Assembly: GCF_927797785.1 (NCBI RefSeq)
Contig: NZ_CAKMLL010000068.1
Location: forward strand, 1 to 64,000
Source of the DNA: Candidatus Nitrotoga sp. BS
Lineage (GTDB): Bacteria > Pseudomonadota > Gammaproteobacteria > Burkholderiales > Gallionellaceae
DNA: 64,000 nt
Direction of reading: 5' to 3'
The notes below the pieces were generated by a model. It was not told the origin of the DNA. It saw only the letters and a list, made by a program, of their open reading frames with translations, and searched no databases. Positions 9,695 to 20,488 of the stretch are shown here, piece after piece. A program made the translations under genes and the position numbers. How positions within the stretch are numbered: position 1 is the stretch's first letter; every line of letters begins with the position of its first letter.

Positions 9695-12406
9695 ATGATT
9701 TCTAATTTATTGAAAAGTGTTTTTGGCAGCCGTAACGATCGTCTTCTCAAACAATATCGTCAGACAGTGAAGGCAATTAACACTCTCGAGGCCGAGATGG
9801 GAAAGCTTTCAGACGAGGCATTGCGCCTTAAAACTGAAACCTTCAAACAGCGCATTGCCAAAGGCGAAGCTCTGAACACATTGTTACCAGAGGCATTCGC
9901 CGTGGTGCGTGAAGCTGGGCAGCGCGTATTACAAATGCGCCACTTCGACGAGCAGCTGATCGGCGGCATGACGTTGCACCATGGCAAGATTGCGGAAATG
10001 CGCACTGGCGAGGGCAAAACTTTGATGGCGACTTTGCCCGCATATCTCAATGCGCTTTCAGGTCAAGGCGTGCATGTGGTGACGGTAAACGATTATCTCG
10101 CGGCACGTGATGCTGAATGGATGGGGCGGCTATATCGCTTTCTTGGATTGTCGGTTGGAGTAATTCTGTCTCAGATGGATCATGCTGACAAGCTTGCTGC
10201 TTACAATGCAGATATCACCTACGGCACCAACAACGAATTCGGCTTCGATTACCTGCGCGACAATATGGCCACCCATGCTGGTGAGCGCTTCCAGCGCAAG
10301 CTTAATTATGCCATCGTGGATGAAGTGGATTCCATTCTGATTGATGAGGCGCGTACCCCGCTGATCATTTCTGGCCAGTCTGAAGACAATGTTGACGTCT
10401 ATGTCCGTATGGACAAGCTGGCGCCGCAGCTTGTCCGTCAGCAAGAAGAAGATAGCCCCGGCGATTATAGTGTTGACGAAAAAAACCGTCAGATCTTATT
10501 GACGGAAAGCGGCCATATACATGCTGAGGAATTGCTTAGTCAGGCAGGGCTATTGCCCGCTGGTGGCAGCTTGTATGACCCGGCCAACATCATGCTGATT
10601 CATCATCTGTATGCTGCGTTGCGAGCACATGCGCTGTTCCTTCGCGATCAGAACTATGTAGTGCAGAACGGTGAAGTGATCATTGTAGACGAATTCTCTG
10701 GTCGCATGATGGCAGGAAGGCGTTGGTCCGACGGCCTGCACCAAGCGGTAGAGGCCAAGGAAGGAGTGGCTATCCAGAAGGAAAATCAAACGCTAGCCTC
10801 CATTACCTTCCAGAATTACTTCCGTCTATATGGCAAATTGGCCGGTATGACCGGTACAGCAGATACCGAAGCGTTTGAGTTTCAGCAGATTTACAGCCTT
10901 GAAACCGTTATTATTCCGCCGCACCTGCCCACTATTCGCAAGGATATGATGGACAAGGTTTATCTTACGACAGATGAAAAATATAGAGCAGCAATTTTAG
11001 ATATTCAGGATTGCTACCAACGTAAACAGCCGGTGCTAGTCGGCACAACCTCGATTGAAACATCGGAATTACTGTCGCAATTACTCGATAAAGAAAAGCT
11101 GCCGCACCAAGTTTTAAACGCCAAGCAGCACGAGCGCGAAGCAGAGATCATAGCGCAAGCGGGAAGCCCAAAGATGATTACGATTGCCACTAACATGGCT
11201 GGGCGCGGCACTGACATTGTGTTGGGCGGTAATGTGGAAAAGCCCATCGAACTGTTACGCATGGACGAGAGCTTGGATAATGTCACTCGTGATCAACGTA
11301 TCGCCCAATTGCGTGCTGAATGGCAGCCGATACATGACCAGGTTGTGAAGAGCGGTGGTTTGCATATCATCGGCACTGAGCGCCACGAATCGCGTCGTGT
11401 AGATAACCAGTTGCGTGGCCGTGCGGGCCGTCAGGGCGACCCCGGCTCCAGCCGTTTTTATTTATCGCTGGAAGACCCGCTGTTGCGTATTTTCGCCTCC
11501 GACCGCGTGGCAGCCATCATGAACCGTTTCAAACTACCCGAAGGTGAAGCGATTGAGCATACTTGGGTCACCCGCGCCATTGAGAACGCACAACGCAAGG
11601 TCGAAGCGCGTAATTTCGACATGCGCAAGCAGATTCTTGAATACGACGATGTCGCCAATGAACAACGTAAGGTAATTTACCAGCAACGCAATGAGCTGTT
11701 GGAGAGTGTGGACATTTCCGAAACTATCGATGCAATGCGTGAAGGGGTAATGCATAACATCATTAGCGGATACATCGTGCCGCAAAGTATGGAAGAGCAG
11801 TGGGAAGTCCCTGAGCTGGAGAAGGAATTGGCTGCTGAATTTCAATTATCGCTACCACTTACACAGTGGCTAGAACAAAATAAGCAGCTTGATGAAACTG
11901 CTTTGCGTGACCATGTGGTACAGGCTGCACAGCAGCAATATCAAGCCAAGGTGGAGCAAGTTGAGTCAGAAATGATGCACGGATATGAGCGCATCATTAT
12001 GCTGCAAAGCGTTGATTCCCACTGGCGTGAGCACTTGGCAGCACTGGATCATCTGCGTCAGGGTATCCATCTGCGTGGTTATGCGCAGAAGAACCCCAAG
12101 CAAGAGTATAAGCGTGAAGCATTTGAGTTGTTTTCCAGTATGCTGGACTCGATCAAGCGTGACGTCACGCGCACACTGATGAACGTGCGCATCCGCAACG
12201 AAGAGGATATTGAAGCAGTAGAAGCACCCCACGCTCCAGAAAATGTGCAGTATCATCATGCTGGTTACGATGAGGCATTGGCTACGGAAGATGGTGATGC
12301 AGAGCAAAAACCTTTTGTTCGCACTGACAAAAAAGCCGGGCGCAATGATCCATGCCCCTGTGGTTCTGGCAAAAAATACAAGCAATGCCATGGCAAATTA
12401 ACTTGA
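9695..12406 (+). CDS. secA: Preprotein translocase ATPase SecA
   Basis: Motor that drives unfolded preproteins through SecYEG. 903 residues, the usual length. Walker A is at residues 102-109 (MRTGEGKT). The [16 protein letters not shown] segment marks the DEAD motor, and [21 protein letters not shown] and [17 protein letters not shown] follow in order. The extreme C-terminus [19 protein letters not shown] is the zinc finger that binds SecB and lipids. All motifs are intact. Confidence 0.98.
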   Translation: MISNLLKSVFGSRNDRLLKQYRQTVKAINTLEAEMGKLSDEALRLKTETFKQRIAKGEALNTLLPEAFAVVREAGQRVLQMRHFDEQLIGGMTLHHGKIAEMRTGEGKTLMATLPAYLNALSGQGVHVVTVNDYLAARDAEWMGRLYRFLGLSVGVILSQMDHADKLAAYNADITYGTNNEFGFDYLRDNMATHAGERFQRKLNYAIVDEVDSILIDEARTPLIISGQSEDNVDVYVRMDKLAPQLVRQQEEDSPGDYSVDEKNRQILLTESGHIHAEELLSQAGLLPAGGSLYDPANIMLIHHLYAALRAHALFLRDQNYVVQNGEVIIVDEFSGRMMAGRRWSDGLHQAVEAKEGVAIQKENQTLASITFQNYFRLYGKLAGMTGTADTEAFEFQQIYSLETVIIPPHLPTIRKDMMDKVYLTTDEKYRAAILDIQDCYQRKQPVLVGTTSIETSELLSQLLDKEKLPHQVLNAKQHEREAEIIAQAGSPKMITIATNMAGRGTDIVLGGNVEKPIELLRMDESLDNVTRDQRIAQLRAEWQPIHDQVVKSGGLHIIGTERHESRRVDNQLRGRAGRQGDPGSSRFYLSLEDPLLRIFASDRVAAIMNRFKLPEGEAIEHTWVTRAIENAQRKVEARNFDMRKQILEYDDVANEQRKVIYQQRNELLESVDISETIDAMREGVMHNIISGYIVPQSMEEQWEVPELEKELAAEFQLSLPLTQWLEQNKQLDETALRDHVVQAAQQQYQAKVEQVESEMMHGYERIIMLQSVDSHWREHLAALDHLRQGIHLRGYAQKNPKQEYKREAFELFSSMLDSIKRDVTRTLMNVRIRNEEDIEAVEAPHAPENVQYHHAGYDEALATEDGDAEQKPFVRTDKKAGRNDPCPCGSGKKYKQCHGKLT

Positions 12407-12436
12407 TGTAGTTATTATTGGTGGTGGGAGAGCACG

Positions 12437-12934
12437 ATGACGATGGATGACCTGATTTTGCAGACCTTGCGCAACTCCACGTTGACTGAAGAGTTGCGAG
12501 ATGCCGAGATTGAAACGTTGGCAAGTATTGTTACGGTGCATGAATACAAAGCGGGTGAGTATCTTCTCCAGCCTGGCAATAGCACGCTCAGAAATACACT
12601 TATGATCCTTGCTACTGGTGAGGTTGAGGCGACGGCCACTCTCGGCGGTGAGAAAGCTACCTTGCATCTGCTACAGCCCGGTGACTTGGCTGGCATCATC
12701 ACGTTTGTTGGTGGGAGTGCCGCGCAGATCAGTGCGACCGTGATGGCCAAAACAAACAGCAAAATGCTGTTACTAGAACGCTCCCGACTAGAATCGTTTC
12801 TTAGCACTAACCCCGCCATCGTTTACTATGTAATGCGCGGTGTCGTGCGTCATGTGCATGGCATTGTGAGGCGCATGAATATGCAATCCGTAGAAATGAG
12901 CAACTATATCTACCAACAAGGTGGTCGCTACTAG
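12437..12934 (+). CDS. Cyclic-nucleotide-binding-domain protein
   Basis: 165 residues with a CRP-type cNMP-binding beta-roll: YKAGEYLLQPGNSTLRNTLMILATGEVEATATLGGEKATLHLLQPGDLAGIITFVGG. There is no C-terminal helix-turn-helix, so it is not a CRP/FNR transcription factor; it may act as a stand-alone sensor. It starts 30 bases after secA, preceded by a good GGTGGGAG. Whether it binds a nucleotide is uncertain: the phosphate-cassette RxA/S motif is not obvious. Confidence 0.75.
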   Translation: MTMDDLILQTLRNSTLTEELRDAEIETLASIVTVHEYKAGEYLLQPGNSTLRNTLMILATGEVEATATLGGEKATLHLLQPGDLAGIITFVGGSAAQISATVMAKTNSKMLLLERSRLESFLSTNPAIVYYVMRGVVRHVHGIVRRMNMQSVEMSNYIYQQGGRY

Positions 12935-13111
12935 CGCAAATCCTAAAGCTTTAACTGTGGAGAGCACCTCCTTACTGGCCTCTAGATGTTTCTATACAAT
13001 ATGCTGTTCAGATCATTATATGAATATCCACACCGCGCCTTCAAATGCATTGCCTGGTAGCTAATGGCATTCGCACATCGTACAAATTTATGAAACATAT
13101 GGGCTAGAGGC

Positions 13112-14341
13112 ATGCCAGTTAATCTACAATCTCCCGTTTCAAGTGCTCTCCTGCCTGTCAAGGGCGTGCTGCTGGGCACGGCGGAAGCGAGTATCAAAAA
13201 GCCCGGGCGCAAGGACTTACTGCTCATGCATCTAACCGAGCAAGCCACGGTGGCCGGTGTATTCACGCAAAACCGCTTCTGCGCTGCGCCGGTTATTGTG
13301 GCACGCGAACATCTGGTTGCGCACAAAAACGTGCGCGCATTGGTGGTTAACACGGGTAACGCCAATGCTGGCACCGGTGAGCAGGGATTGGCTGCGGCTC
13401 GCGCCACCTGTGCCGAAGTAGCCAATCTGCTGGACTGCGAGGCAGAGCAGGTGCTGCCGTTCTCCACCGGAGTCATCATGGAGGCGTTGCCACTGTCGCG
13501 GTTGATATCTGGGCTGCCAACCTGCGTAACTGAACTACGCGAGGATAACTGGCTTAATGCCGCGCAGGCCATCATGACCACTGACATCGTTGCCAAGGCG
13601 GCGTCCAAACAAATTATGCTCGATGGTGTAACGATCACAATTACCGGCATTGCTAAAGGCTCCGGCATGATCCATCCCAACATGGCTACCATGCTTGGCT
13701 ATATTGCCACGGATGCGGCGGTGGCACAGCCTCTGTTGCAACAGTTAGCCACTCACGCCAGTGATGCTTCATTCAACTGCATCACCGTGGATGGCGATAC
13801 CTCCACAAATGACGCACTGATTGTAATCGCCACCGGCATGAGCGGCGCACAAGCTATCGTTGACGTGACAAGCAGGGCGTTCGAGCAATTGCAGGCGGCA
13901 ATCACGGATGTTGCCATATTGCTGGCGCAGGCCATCGTGCGTGATGGAGAGGGTGCAACTAAATTTATCACTGTCCAAATTGAAGGGGGAAAGAGCGTGG
14001 CGGAGTGCAAGAAAATTGCCTATGCTGTGGCACATTCTCCTTTGGTCAAGACTGCATTCTTCGCTTCTGATCCCAATCTTGGACGCATTCTCGCTGCTAT
14101 CGGTTACGCCGATGTGCAGGATCTCGACGTGCATCGTCTCAAGCTATATCTTGACGACGTGCTAGTGGCTGAAAATGGTGGGCGCGCTACCAGCTATATT
14201 GAAGAAGATGGTCAGCGCATCATGCAACAAAGCGACATTACCATTCGGGTCATGCTAGATCGCGGCACGGCTGTTGCCACAGTATGGACCTGCGATTTCT
14301 CTTATGACTATGTCAAGATAAACGCCAGTTATCGTAGCTAG
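13112..14341 (+). CDS. argJ: Glutamate N-acetyltransferase / amino-acid acetyltransferase
   Basis: Arginine-pathway enzyme that recycles the acetyl group of N-acetylornithine onto glutamate. 409 residues. The self-cleavage site is visible as [21 protein letters not shown], where the protein splits between Ala and Thr and the new N-terminal Thr is the nucleophile. NTGNANAGTG near the N-terminus and [15 protein letters not shown] near the C-terminus are also family signatures. The gene stands alone. Confidence 0.96.
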   Translation: MPVNLQSPVSSALLPVKGVLLGTAEASIKKPGRKDLLLMHLTEQATVAGVFTQNRFCAAPVIVAREHLVAHKNVRALVVNTGNANAGTGEQGLAAARATCAEVANLLDCEAEQVLPFSTGVIMEALPLSRLISGLPTCVTELREDNWLNAAQAIMTTDIVAKAASKQIMLDGVTITITGIAKGSGMIHPNMATMLGYIATDAAVAQPLLQQLATHASDASFNCITVDGDTSTNDALIVIATGMSGAQAIVDVTSRAFEQLQAAITDVAILLAQAIVRDGEGATKFITVQIEGGKSVAECKKIAYAVAHSPLVKTAFFASDPNLGRILAAIGYADVQDLDVHRLKLYLDDVLVAENGGRATSYIEEDGQRIMQQSDITIRVMLDRGTAVATVWTCDFSYDYVKINASYRS

Positions 14342-14466
14342 TGCGTCATAATCAGCGATGCTTTTGCAGACTTTGACCTCCAAACATTACTAAGGTCGGT
14401 GCTCTCCTTACCTGTTCAACTGAATGCCGACGATAATCGGCGTCTGCGGATTATATTAAGGGGAGA

Positions 14467-14540
14467 TGGAGCGGGCGATGGGAATCGAACCCACGGCGCT
14501 AGCTTGGGAAGCTAGGGTATTACCATTATACGACGCCCGC
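14467..14540 (-). tRNA. tRNA-Gly(CCC)
   Basis: The minus strand folds as a cloverleaf: acceptor GCGGGCG/CGCCCGC, anticodon stem CTAGC/GCTAG around loop TTCCCAA (anticodon CCC at 34-36), and T-loop TTCGATT. The 3' CCA is encoded (discriminator T, then CCA at 14467-14469). It closely resembles the E. coli CCC glycine isoacceptor. Confidence 0.95.
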
Positions 14541-14575
14541 ATGTAAAATAGATGTTACCTTAACCAGACCAGAAT

Positions 14576-14785
14576 TTGAAAGTGATTTCAGTCTCAATTA
14601 ACGGCAAAGTTCGCCAATTCGATAATTCTATTACCATCGCTACGCTCCTCGAACAGATGCAACTGACGGGCAAGCGTATCGCGCTTGAGCTCAACGGTGA
14701 AATCTTGCCGCGCGGACAATTCAACCAACAACTGCTGGCAGATGGCGACCAACTTGAAATTGTTGTCGCAGTCGGTGGTGGTTAA
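14576..14785 (+). CDS. thiS: Sulfur carrier protein ThiS
   Basis: Small ubiquitin-like carrier whose C-terminal Gly-Gly is thiocarboxylated to deliver sulfur for the thiazole ring of thiamine. 69 residues, ending VAVGGG as required, with the typical LNGEILPRGQF core. The start codon is ATG or GTG within the first bases after the tRNA spacer. thiG starts 15 bases after the stop, so the two form an operon. Confidence 0.93.
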   Translation: MKVISVSINGKVRQFDNSITIATLLEQMQLTGKRIALELNGEILPRGQFNQQLLADGDQLEIVVAVGGG

Positions 14786-14800
14786 ACACGGAACACATTA

Positions 14801-15586
14801 ATGAACAAAGATACATTGCTCATCGCGGGCAAAAGCTATAACTCGCGCCTCTTAATCGGCACCGGCAAATACAAGGATTTCACCGAGACTCAGGCAGCGG
14901 TGGAGGCCAGCGGCGCCGAAATTATCACCATCGCCATCCGTCGCAGCAACATCGGGCAAAACCCGAACGAGCCAAATCTGCTGGACATTTTACCGCCATC
15001 AAAATATACCCTGCTGCCCAACACGGCGGGGTGCTACAGCGCGGACGACGCCGTGCGCACGCTGCGACTCGCACGCGAGCTACTGGACGGGCACAGTCTG
15101 GTCAAGCTGGAAGTGCTGGGTGATCCACAATCGCTTTATCCGAATGTTGTAGAGACCCTCGCCGCCGCAAGAACGCTGGTGGCAGATGGCTTTCAGGTGA
15201 TGGTGTATACCTCGGATGACCCCATCATCGCCAAGCAGCTGGAAGATATCGGCTGTGTCGCCATTATGCCGCTGGCTTCGCTGATCGGCTCCGGCATGGG
15301 TATCCTCAATCCGTGGAATTTGCAGCTCATCATGGATCGCGTGCAGGTGCCGGTTATTGTGGATGCGGGAGTGGGCACGGCTTCAGACGCGGCCATCGCC
15401 ATGGAGCTCGGTTGCCATGGGGTGTTGATGAATACCGCCATTGCCGCCGCACAGCAGCCGGTGTTAATGGCCTCTGCCATGAAGCTGGCCGTGGAGGCGG
15501 GTCGCATGGCATTTCTGGCCGGACGCATGCCAAAAAAACTGTATAGCGCTACACCCAGCTCACCTACCAGCGGATTAATAAGTTGA
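14801..15586 (+). CDS. thiG: Thiazole synthase ThiG
   Basis: Makes the thiazole phosphate of thiamine from deoxyxylulose phosphate, dehydroglycine and ThiS thiocarboxylate. 261 residues in a TIM barrel. Visible signatures are [11 protein letters not shown], the Schiff-base lysine in [32 protein letters not shown] and [21 protein letters not shown]. It follows thiS directly and overlaps the trmB start codon. Confidence 0.96.
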   Translation: MNKDTLLIAGKSYNSRLLIGTGKYKDFTETQAAVEASGAEIITIAIRRSNIGQNPNEPNLLDILPPSKYTLLPNTAGCYSADDAVRTLRLARELLDGHSLVKLEVLGDPQSLYPNVVETLAAARTLVADGFQVMVYTSDDPIIAKQLEDIGCVAIMPLASLIGSGMGILNPWNLQLIMDRVQVPVIVDAGVGTASDAAIAMELGCHGVLMNTAIAAAQQPVLMASAMKLAVEAGRMAFLAGRMPKKLYSATPSSPTSGLIS

Positions 15587-16260
15587 TACCACAGCGCTCC
15601 TCACACATTCGCAGCTATGTGCTGCGTCAAGGGCGCATCTCCAATGGGCAACAGCGGTGCCTCGACGCGCTCCTGCCAGTTTATGGCATCCCCTACCATT
15701 CTCAATCGCTGGATTTGGAAAGTATTTTCGGCAGAACGGCGACTAAAATCCTTGAGATCGGCTTCGGCATGGGAGAAACTACTGCCGCCATTGCCCAATC
15801 ACATCCGCAAAATGATTATCTTGCCCTTGAGGTACACACCCCGGGCGTGGGTTGTTTGCTCAAACTGATTGAAGAGTTGGATTTGAAAAATATCCGCATC
15901 ATTCAGCATGATGCAGTTGAAGTACTGCGCGACATGCTGGCCGATAACGTGCTGGACGGTGTCCATATTTTTTTTCCCGATCCCTGGCACAAGACACGCC
16001 ACAACAAGCGTCGCCTGATTCAACCTCCATTTGTGGCGCAACTGGTGAAGAAAATCAAACCGGGTGGGTATGTTCATGTCGCCACTGATTGGCAGGATTA
16101 CGCTGAACAGGTTCTCACAGTATTGAGCGGCGAAACATCACTGGAAAATACCGCAGCTGATTATGCACCGCGCCCGGCTTATCGCCCGCTTACCAAGTTC
16201 GAACAGCGTGGGCTGCGATTGGGACATGGCGTTTGGGACATGGTATTCAAGAAGCTCTAA
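15583..16260 (+). CDS. trmB: tRNA (guanine-N7-)-methyltransferase
   Basis: SAM-dependent enzyme that makes m7G46 in the tRNA variable loop. 225 residues with the SAM-binding [10 protein letters not shown], then [16 protein letters not shown] and [16 protein letters not shown], all TrmB hallmarks. The only start that keeps the conserved N-terminus ([11 protein letters not shown]) is a TTG at 15583, overlapping the thiG stop as TTGA. This suggests coupled translation. Convergent with hemW after a 16-bp gap. Confidence 0.95.
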   Translation: MIPQRSSHIRSYVLRQGRISNGQQRCLDALLPVYGIPYHSQSLDLESIFGRTATKILEIGFGMGETTAAIAQSHPQNDYLALEVHTPGVGCLLKLIEELDLKNIRIIQHDAVEVLRDMLADNVLDGVHIFFPDPWHKTRHNKRRLIQPPFVAQLVKKIKPGGYVHVATDWQDYAEQVLTVLSGETSLENTAADYAPRPAYRPLTKFEQRGLRLGHGVWDMVFKKL

Positions 16261-16276
16261 TCAAATCCACAAAACC

Positions 16277-17470
16277 TTACTTACGCAAAAAAACCTGCAG
16301 CAAGTCATTCAAAAATCGCCGCCCCAACTCGGTCGGTGCGATACGTTGCAGATCACGCTCCAGCAGGCCACGTTGCACAGCCTGCTCCAGTTCACGACGA
16401 ATCAATAGCAAAGACAAGCTGGTACGCTCGGCAAATAGTGTGTCAGCAAAACCTTGATTCAAGCGCAACGCATTCATCATGAATTCAAACGGCAAATCCT
16501 CGCGCTTCACGGACTCTTCGGACTGCACCGGCAAATCCTGCGCGACCTGTTTCAGATACGCCTGCGGCTGTTTATAACGGACCTGTCGCAGCACCTTATC
16601 CGGAAAACTCAACTTGCTGTGCGCGCCCGCGCCTATGCCCAGATAATCACCAAACTGCCAGTAATTCAGATTATGGCGTGATTGTTTTTTCGGTTGTGCA
16701 AAGGCCGAAGTTTCGTAATGTTGATAACCGTGCTTACTGAGTATTTGTTCAATATTCTGCTGCATGGCGCTACACAGATCATCGTCTGGCAAAGGTGGCG
16801 GATAACGGTGAAAAAGTGTATTGGGTTCCAGAGTGAGGTTGTAGCAGGACAAATGTTGCGGTGAAAACTCCAGCGCGGCATGCACATCCTGCACCGCTTC
16901 CGCCTGCGTTTGCTGCGGCAAGCCGTACATTAAATCCAGATTAATGTTGTCAAAATGCTGCTGTGCGATTTCTACTGCCCGCCGCGCCTCAGATGCATCA
17001 TGAATTCGTCCCAGCGCCTTGAGGTGAGTATCGTTGAAACTCTGTATACCAAGCGACAGCCGATTGACTCCGGCATCACGGAAACCCGCAAACTTGTTTG
17101 CCTCCACTGTGCCCGGATTGGCTTCCAGCGTAATTTCCGCGCCAAGATCCAGTGGCAATAACATGCGTACTGTAGCGAGAATTTTCTCCATCGCCTGAGC
17201 AGAAAGCAGACTGGGCGTACCGCCACCGATGAACACGGTGTAAACCTTGCGTCCCCAAATTTGCGGCAGAGCCAGCTCCAGATCGCGCACTAACGCAGTC
17301 ACATATTCCTGCTCCGGCAGAGACTCGCGCACCTCATGCGAATTAAAGTCACAATAAGGGCATTTGCGCACACACCACGGAATATGGATGTACAAAGACA
17401 ACGGCGGTAAAGCTTTAAAACTGATCGCTTGCGTCGTGGAGTTGAGTGGGTGTGAAAGGTGAATGTTCAT
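16277..17470 (-). CDS. hemW: Radical SAM heme chaperone HemW
   Basis: HemN-like radical SAM protein that delivers heme, not a coproporphyrinogen oxidase. About 397 residues from the ATG at 17470 (MNIHLSHPL). The radical SAM cluster motif is HIPWCVRKCPYCDFNSHE (CxxxCxxC), followed by FIGGGTPSLL and NRLSLGIQSFND. HemW has this shorter N-terminus and the CPYCDFNS variant. In-frame codons upstream extend into noncoding sequence. Transcribed after rph and rdgB. Confidence 0.9.
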   Translation of the reverse strand: MNIHLSHPLNSTTQAISFKALPPLSLYIHIPWCVRKCPYCDFNSHEVRESLPEQEYVTALVRDLELALPQIWGRKVYTVFIGGGTPSLLSAQAMEKILATVRMLLPLDLGAEITLEANPGTVEANKFAGFRDAGVNRLSLGIQSFNDTHLKALGRIHDASEARRAVEIAQQHFDNINLDLMYGLPQQTQAEAVQDVHAALEFSPQHLSCYNLTLEPNTLFHRYPPPLPDDDLCSAMQQNIEQILSKHGYQHYETSAFAQPKKQSRHNLNYWQFGDYLGIGAGAHSKLSFPDKVLRQVRYKQPQAYLKQVAQDLPVQSEESVKREDLPFEFMMNALRLNQGFADTLFAERTSLSLLLIRRELEQAVQRGLLERDLQRIAPTELGRRFLNDLLQVFLRK

Positions 17471-17611
17471 GGATGCGATTGTACCAACTGAGAGCATAAA
17501 ATATGGAACAGGCAACTTTTTCAGCAGGGTGTTTCCGGGATGGAGAAGCTGCATTTCGGCAGACGCCAGGCGTACTTGGAACGAGCGTTGGAAATATTGG
17601 CGGCAATACGG

Positions 17612-17710
17612 TCAATCCAACTTAATATGGAAGTGTGCACTGGCACCACTGGCCACGCCTAGGATGACCACCAGCAGTATCTGGAAAAACACGGACAAGG
17701 TCACTGTCAT
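17612..17710 (-). CDS. Possible 32-residue single-helix membrane peptide
   Basis: Lies in the 320-bp gap between rdgB and hemW. It starts MTVTLSVFFQILLVVILGVA and continues with a short SGASAHFHIKLD tail before TGA. The peptide is almost entirely one hydrophobic helix. No clear ribosome-binding site is seen. The rest of the gap shows nothing recognisable. Confidence 0.25.
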   Translation of the reverse strand: MTVTLSVFFQILLVVILGVASGASAHFHIKLD

Positions 17711-17790
17711 TAGAAATGTCAGCGCGAACGACTTCGCCTGCTACTGCGCGCGGTTGGTATACCTGAGAGTGGTTTGCAACGCCAGCACTC

Positions 17791-18384
17791 TCAAGGCTCC
17801 GCAATTTGCAGCTTTTGTAGCAGAATATGCAGTGCCTGTGCACGGTGGCTAATCTCCGCTTTCTCGTCGCGGTTCAATTCCGCACTCATTTTGTTGAGTT
17901 GCGGCAACCAGAACAGCGGGTCGTAACCAAATCCTCCTTCGCCGAGCATTTGTTGCGCAATTTCGCCATGCCATTCACCTTCTGCAATCAGCGGCTGCGG
18001 ATCGTCAGCATGGCGCACCAACACTAGCACACAATAATAATGTGCACGCCGGTCAACCACGTCTTTCATTGCTTGCAACAATTTCTCATTGTTGCGCGAA
18101 TCCGATTTCGGATCGCCCGCATAACGCGCAGACTGTACTCCCGGTGCGCCGCTCAAAGCCGCGACGCAAATTCCAGAATCGTCCGCCAGTGCGGGCAGGC
18201 CACTGATACGGCTGACCTGACGCGCCTTGGCCAGCGCATTCTCAATGAAAGTACAGTGAGGTTCTTCAGCCTCTTCAATGCCCAGTTGCGCCTGCGTCAG
18301 TATCTCTATGGGGAGTGACGCAAGCGTTAACTGCAACTCGCGCAATTTGCCCGGATTGTTGGAGGCGATAACTAGCTTATGCAT
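17791..18384 (-). CDS. rdgB: XTP/dITP pyrophosphatase
   Basis: House-cleaning Ham1-family enzyme that hydrolyses dITP and XTP to monophosphates. 197 residues with LVIASNNPGKLREL at the N-terminus, ALADDSGICVAALSGAPGVQSARYAG as the metal/nucleotide site, and GGFGYDPLFWLP and ISHRAQAL further on. Six bases separate it from rph, so they form an operon. Confidence 0.96.
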   Translation of the reverse strand: MHKLVIASNNPGKLRELQLTLASLPIEILTQAQLGIEEAEEPHCTFIENALAKARQVSRISGLPALADDSGICVAALSGAPGVQSARYAGDPKSDSRNNEKLLQAMKDVVDRRAHYYCVLVLVRHADDPQPLIAEGEWHGEIAQQMLGEGGFGYDPLFWLPQLNKMSAELNRDEKAEISHRAQALHILLQKLQIAEP

Positions 18385-18390
18385 GGTGAG

Positions 18391-19107
18391 CTACTTCCCC
18401 AGCGCCGCGCGCTGTATCTCAATTAATTTGGCGATGCCAGACTGCGCTAAATCGAGCATGGCATCCATTTCAACACGGCTGAAAGCGTGACCTTCTGCCG
18501 TACCCTGCACCTCTATAAAATGGCCCGCACTGGTCATCACCACATTCATATCGGTATCACATGCAGCATCTTCGGCGTAATCAAGATCAAGCACTGGTAC
18601 ACCTTGATACATGCCCACCGAAATCGCAGCGACGAAATCGCGTAATGCGCTTTCTTTGATCAACTCTTGTTTGACCAATCCACTAACGGCATCGTGCAAG
18701 GCGACAAAAGCACCGGTAATACTGGCGGTACGCGTGCCGCCATCGGCCTGAATCACGTCGCAGTCCACTTGGATGGTGCGCTCGCCCAATAGTTTCAAAT
18801 CCACTACAGAACGCAAACTGCGTCCTATCAAACGCTGGATTTCCTGCGTCCGTCCAGACTGTTTGCCTTTGGCCGCTTCACGCGCCATGCGGCTGCCGGT
18901 TGAGCGTGGCAACATGCCATATTCCGCCGTAACCCATCCCTCACCAGAGCCCTTTTTATGCGGCGGCACACGCTCCTCCACGCTTGCGGTGCAAATCACT
19001 TTTGTGTCGCCGCATTCGATCAGCACCGAACCTTCGGCATGCTTGGTGTAATGACGCGTGATGAGAATGGAACGAAGCTGATCAGATTGCCGCTGGCTGG
19101 GACGCAT
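18391..19107 (-). CDS. rph: Ribonuclease PH
   Basis: Phosphorolytic 3'-5' exoribonuclease that trims tRNA 3' ends. 238 residues from the ATG at 19107 ([12 protein letters not shown]), which matches the conserved family start; an upstream in-frame ATG adds nine atypical residues. Motifs include [37 protein letters not shown] and [19 protein letters not shown]. Divergent from yicC, a common pairing. Confidence 0.95.
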   Translation of the reverse strand: MRPSQRQSDQLRSILITRHYTKHAEGSVLIECGDTKVICTASVEERVPPHKKGSGEGWVTAEYGMLPRSTGSRMAREAAKGKQSGRTQEIQRLIGRSLRSVVDLKLLGERTIQVDCDVIQADGGTRTASITGAFVALHDAVSGLVKQELIKESALRDFVAAISVGMYQGVPVLDLDYAEDAACDTDMNVVMTSAGHFIEVQGTAEGHAFSRVEMDAMLDLAQSGIAKLIEIQRAALGK

Positions 19108-19365
19108 AAAATAATCCTGAAAATAGAATGGCACGCATTATAACTTGCGCCACCGCAGTCTTCAGGATTAGTCCCGCGCGACTGCTACAGACGCGTTTTA
19201 AACGGTATATAACAAAAATTACACTATGCAATCATCATATAATGCACACACTTCAGCTCAATCTATATTTCCAAAAAAACGTAGCCAGACATAAATAAAT
19301 CATGGCCTTGATTAACGTTGGAACTGGATTGGGCAATCACTCACACTACATTATCTGGAGTCCCA

Positions 19366-20232
19366 ATGATTTTTAGCATGACCGGTTTTGCCACTGCCGC
19401 AACAGAACTCGACAGCGGATCGCTTGCAGTAGAACTGCGTGCAGTCAACCACCGTTACCTCGACCTCCAGATACGCATGCCAGACGAACTGCGCATGCTG
19501 GAACCCCTATTGCGTGAGATCCTTGCTGCGCAGCTGACGCGCGGCAAGGTGGAATGCCGTATCGGCTTCTCCGCACGGATATCCGAACAGAATCCGGCGC
19601 AGCTCAATCAACCCCTGGTACAACAACTGGCGAAATGGAACGACGAAGTGCAATCCATCCTGTCCGAAGCAAAGGGCTTGAGCGTAGCCGATGTATTGCG
19701 TTGGAATGGCGCGCTACTAAGCGCCGCTCTCCCTACCGACACGCTGCAAACCCTGGTGCCTGAACTACTGCAACAAGTGCTGCAAGAATTCACCGCAGCA
19801 CGTGGACGCGAAGGTGACAAATTACAAGAGTTTCTGTTGCAGCGCATAGAGCAAATCGAAACCTTATGCGCCCTGGTCTCACCGCGCATCCCAACGGCAA
19901 TTGCGGCGTATGAAGAAAAACTGGTCGCGCGTTTGCGTATAGCGCTGCAAACAGGAGACGATGAACGCGTGCGGCAGGAAATTACACTGTTTGCCAGCAA
20001 AATTGACGTGGATGAAGAATTGTCACGCCTGCAAACGCATCTGGTAGAAATGAAGCGAGTACTGGTCAAAGGCGGGGCAGTAGGCAAGCGGCTGGATTTT
20101 CTGATGCAGGAGCTTCACCGCGAAGCAAACACGCTAGGCTCAAAGTCCGTCGACGCAGAAGTATCCCGTGCATCGATGGAAATGAAGCTTTTGATAGAAC
20201 AGATGCGAGAGCAGATTCAGAACTTAGAGTAA
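19366..20232 (+). CDS. yicC: YicC-family endoribonuclease
   Basis: 288 residues from the ATG at 19366 (MIFSMTGFA), preceded by CTGGAG; the open frame extends upstream but the MxxSMTGF start is invariant in the family. YicC_N and DUF1808 signatures are clear: VELRAVNHRYLDLQIRMP near the N-terminus and GKRLDFLMQELHREANTLGSKS near the C-terminus. Recent work describes YicC proteins as RNases acting on small RNAs. Confidence 0.92.
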   Translation: MIFSMTGFATAATELDSGSLAVELRAVNHRYLDLQIRMPDELRMLEPLLREILAAQLTRGKVECRIGFSARISEQNPAQLNQPLVQQLAKWNDEVQSILSEAKGLSVADVLRWNGALLSAALPTDTLQTLVPELLQQVLQEFTAARGREGDKLQEFLLQRIEQIETLCALVSPRIPTAIAAYEEKLVARLRIALQTGDDERVRQEITLFASKIDVDEELSRLQTHLVEMKRVLVKGGAVGKRLDFLMQELHREANTLGSKSVDAEVSRASMEMKLLIEQMREQIQNLE

Positions 20233-20488
20233 TGTTTCATTTTGTTGCAAGTCATGTGATGTATTTATAGCCCTCGTTACTTGAACTGGGAAGACGAAGA
20301 TGATGTACAACAAGAATAAAACGATGAATTTGCTAACTAAATTCGGATGTGGTGTAGGCTTTACATTCAATTAAAGCAGTTGATTAACAGACATAAGCAC
20401 CACTTTATGCATCTATAGGTATTTTTAGTGGCATTTTTTGGGGTACCTAATTTACGTTAGGTCACAACACATAGGAGCGGTACTTAAC

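Noticed and set aside
14541-14575. TPP riboswitch before thiS
   Set aside because: Only 35 bp separate the tRNA gene and thiS; no room and no conserved motif.
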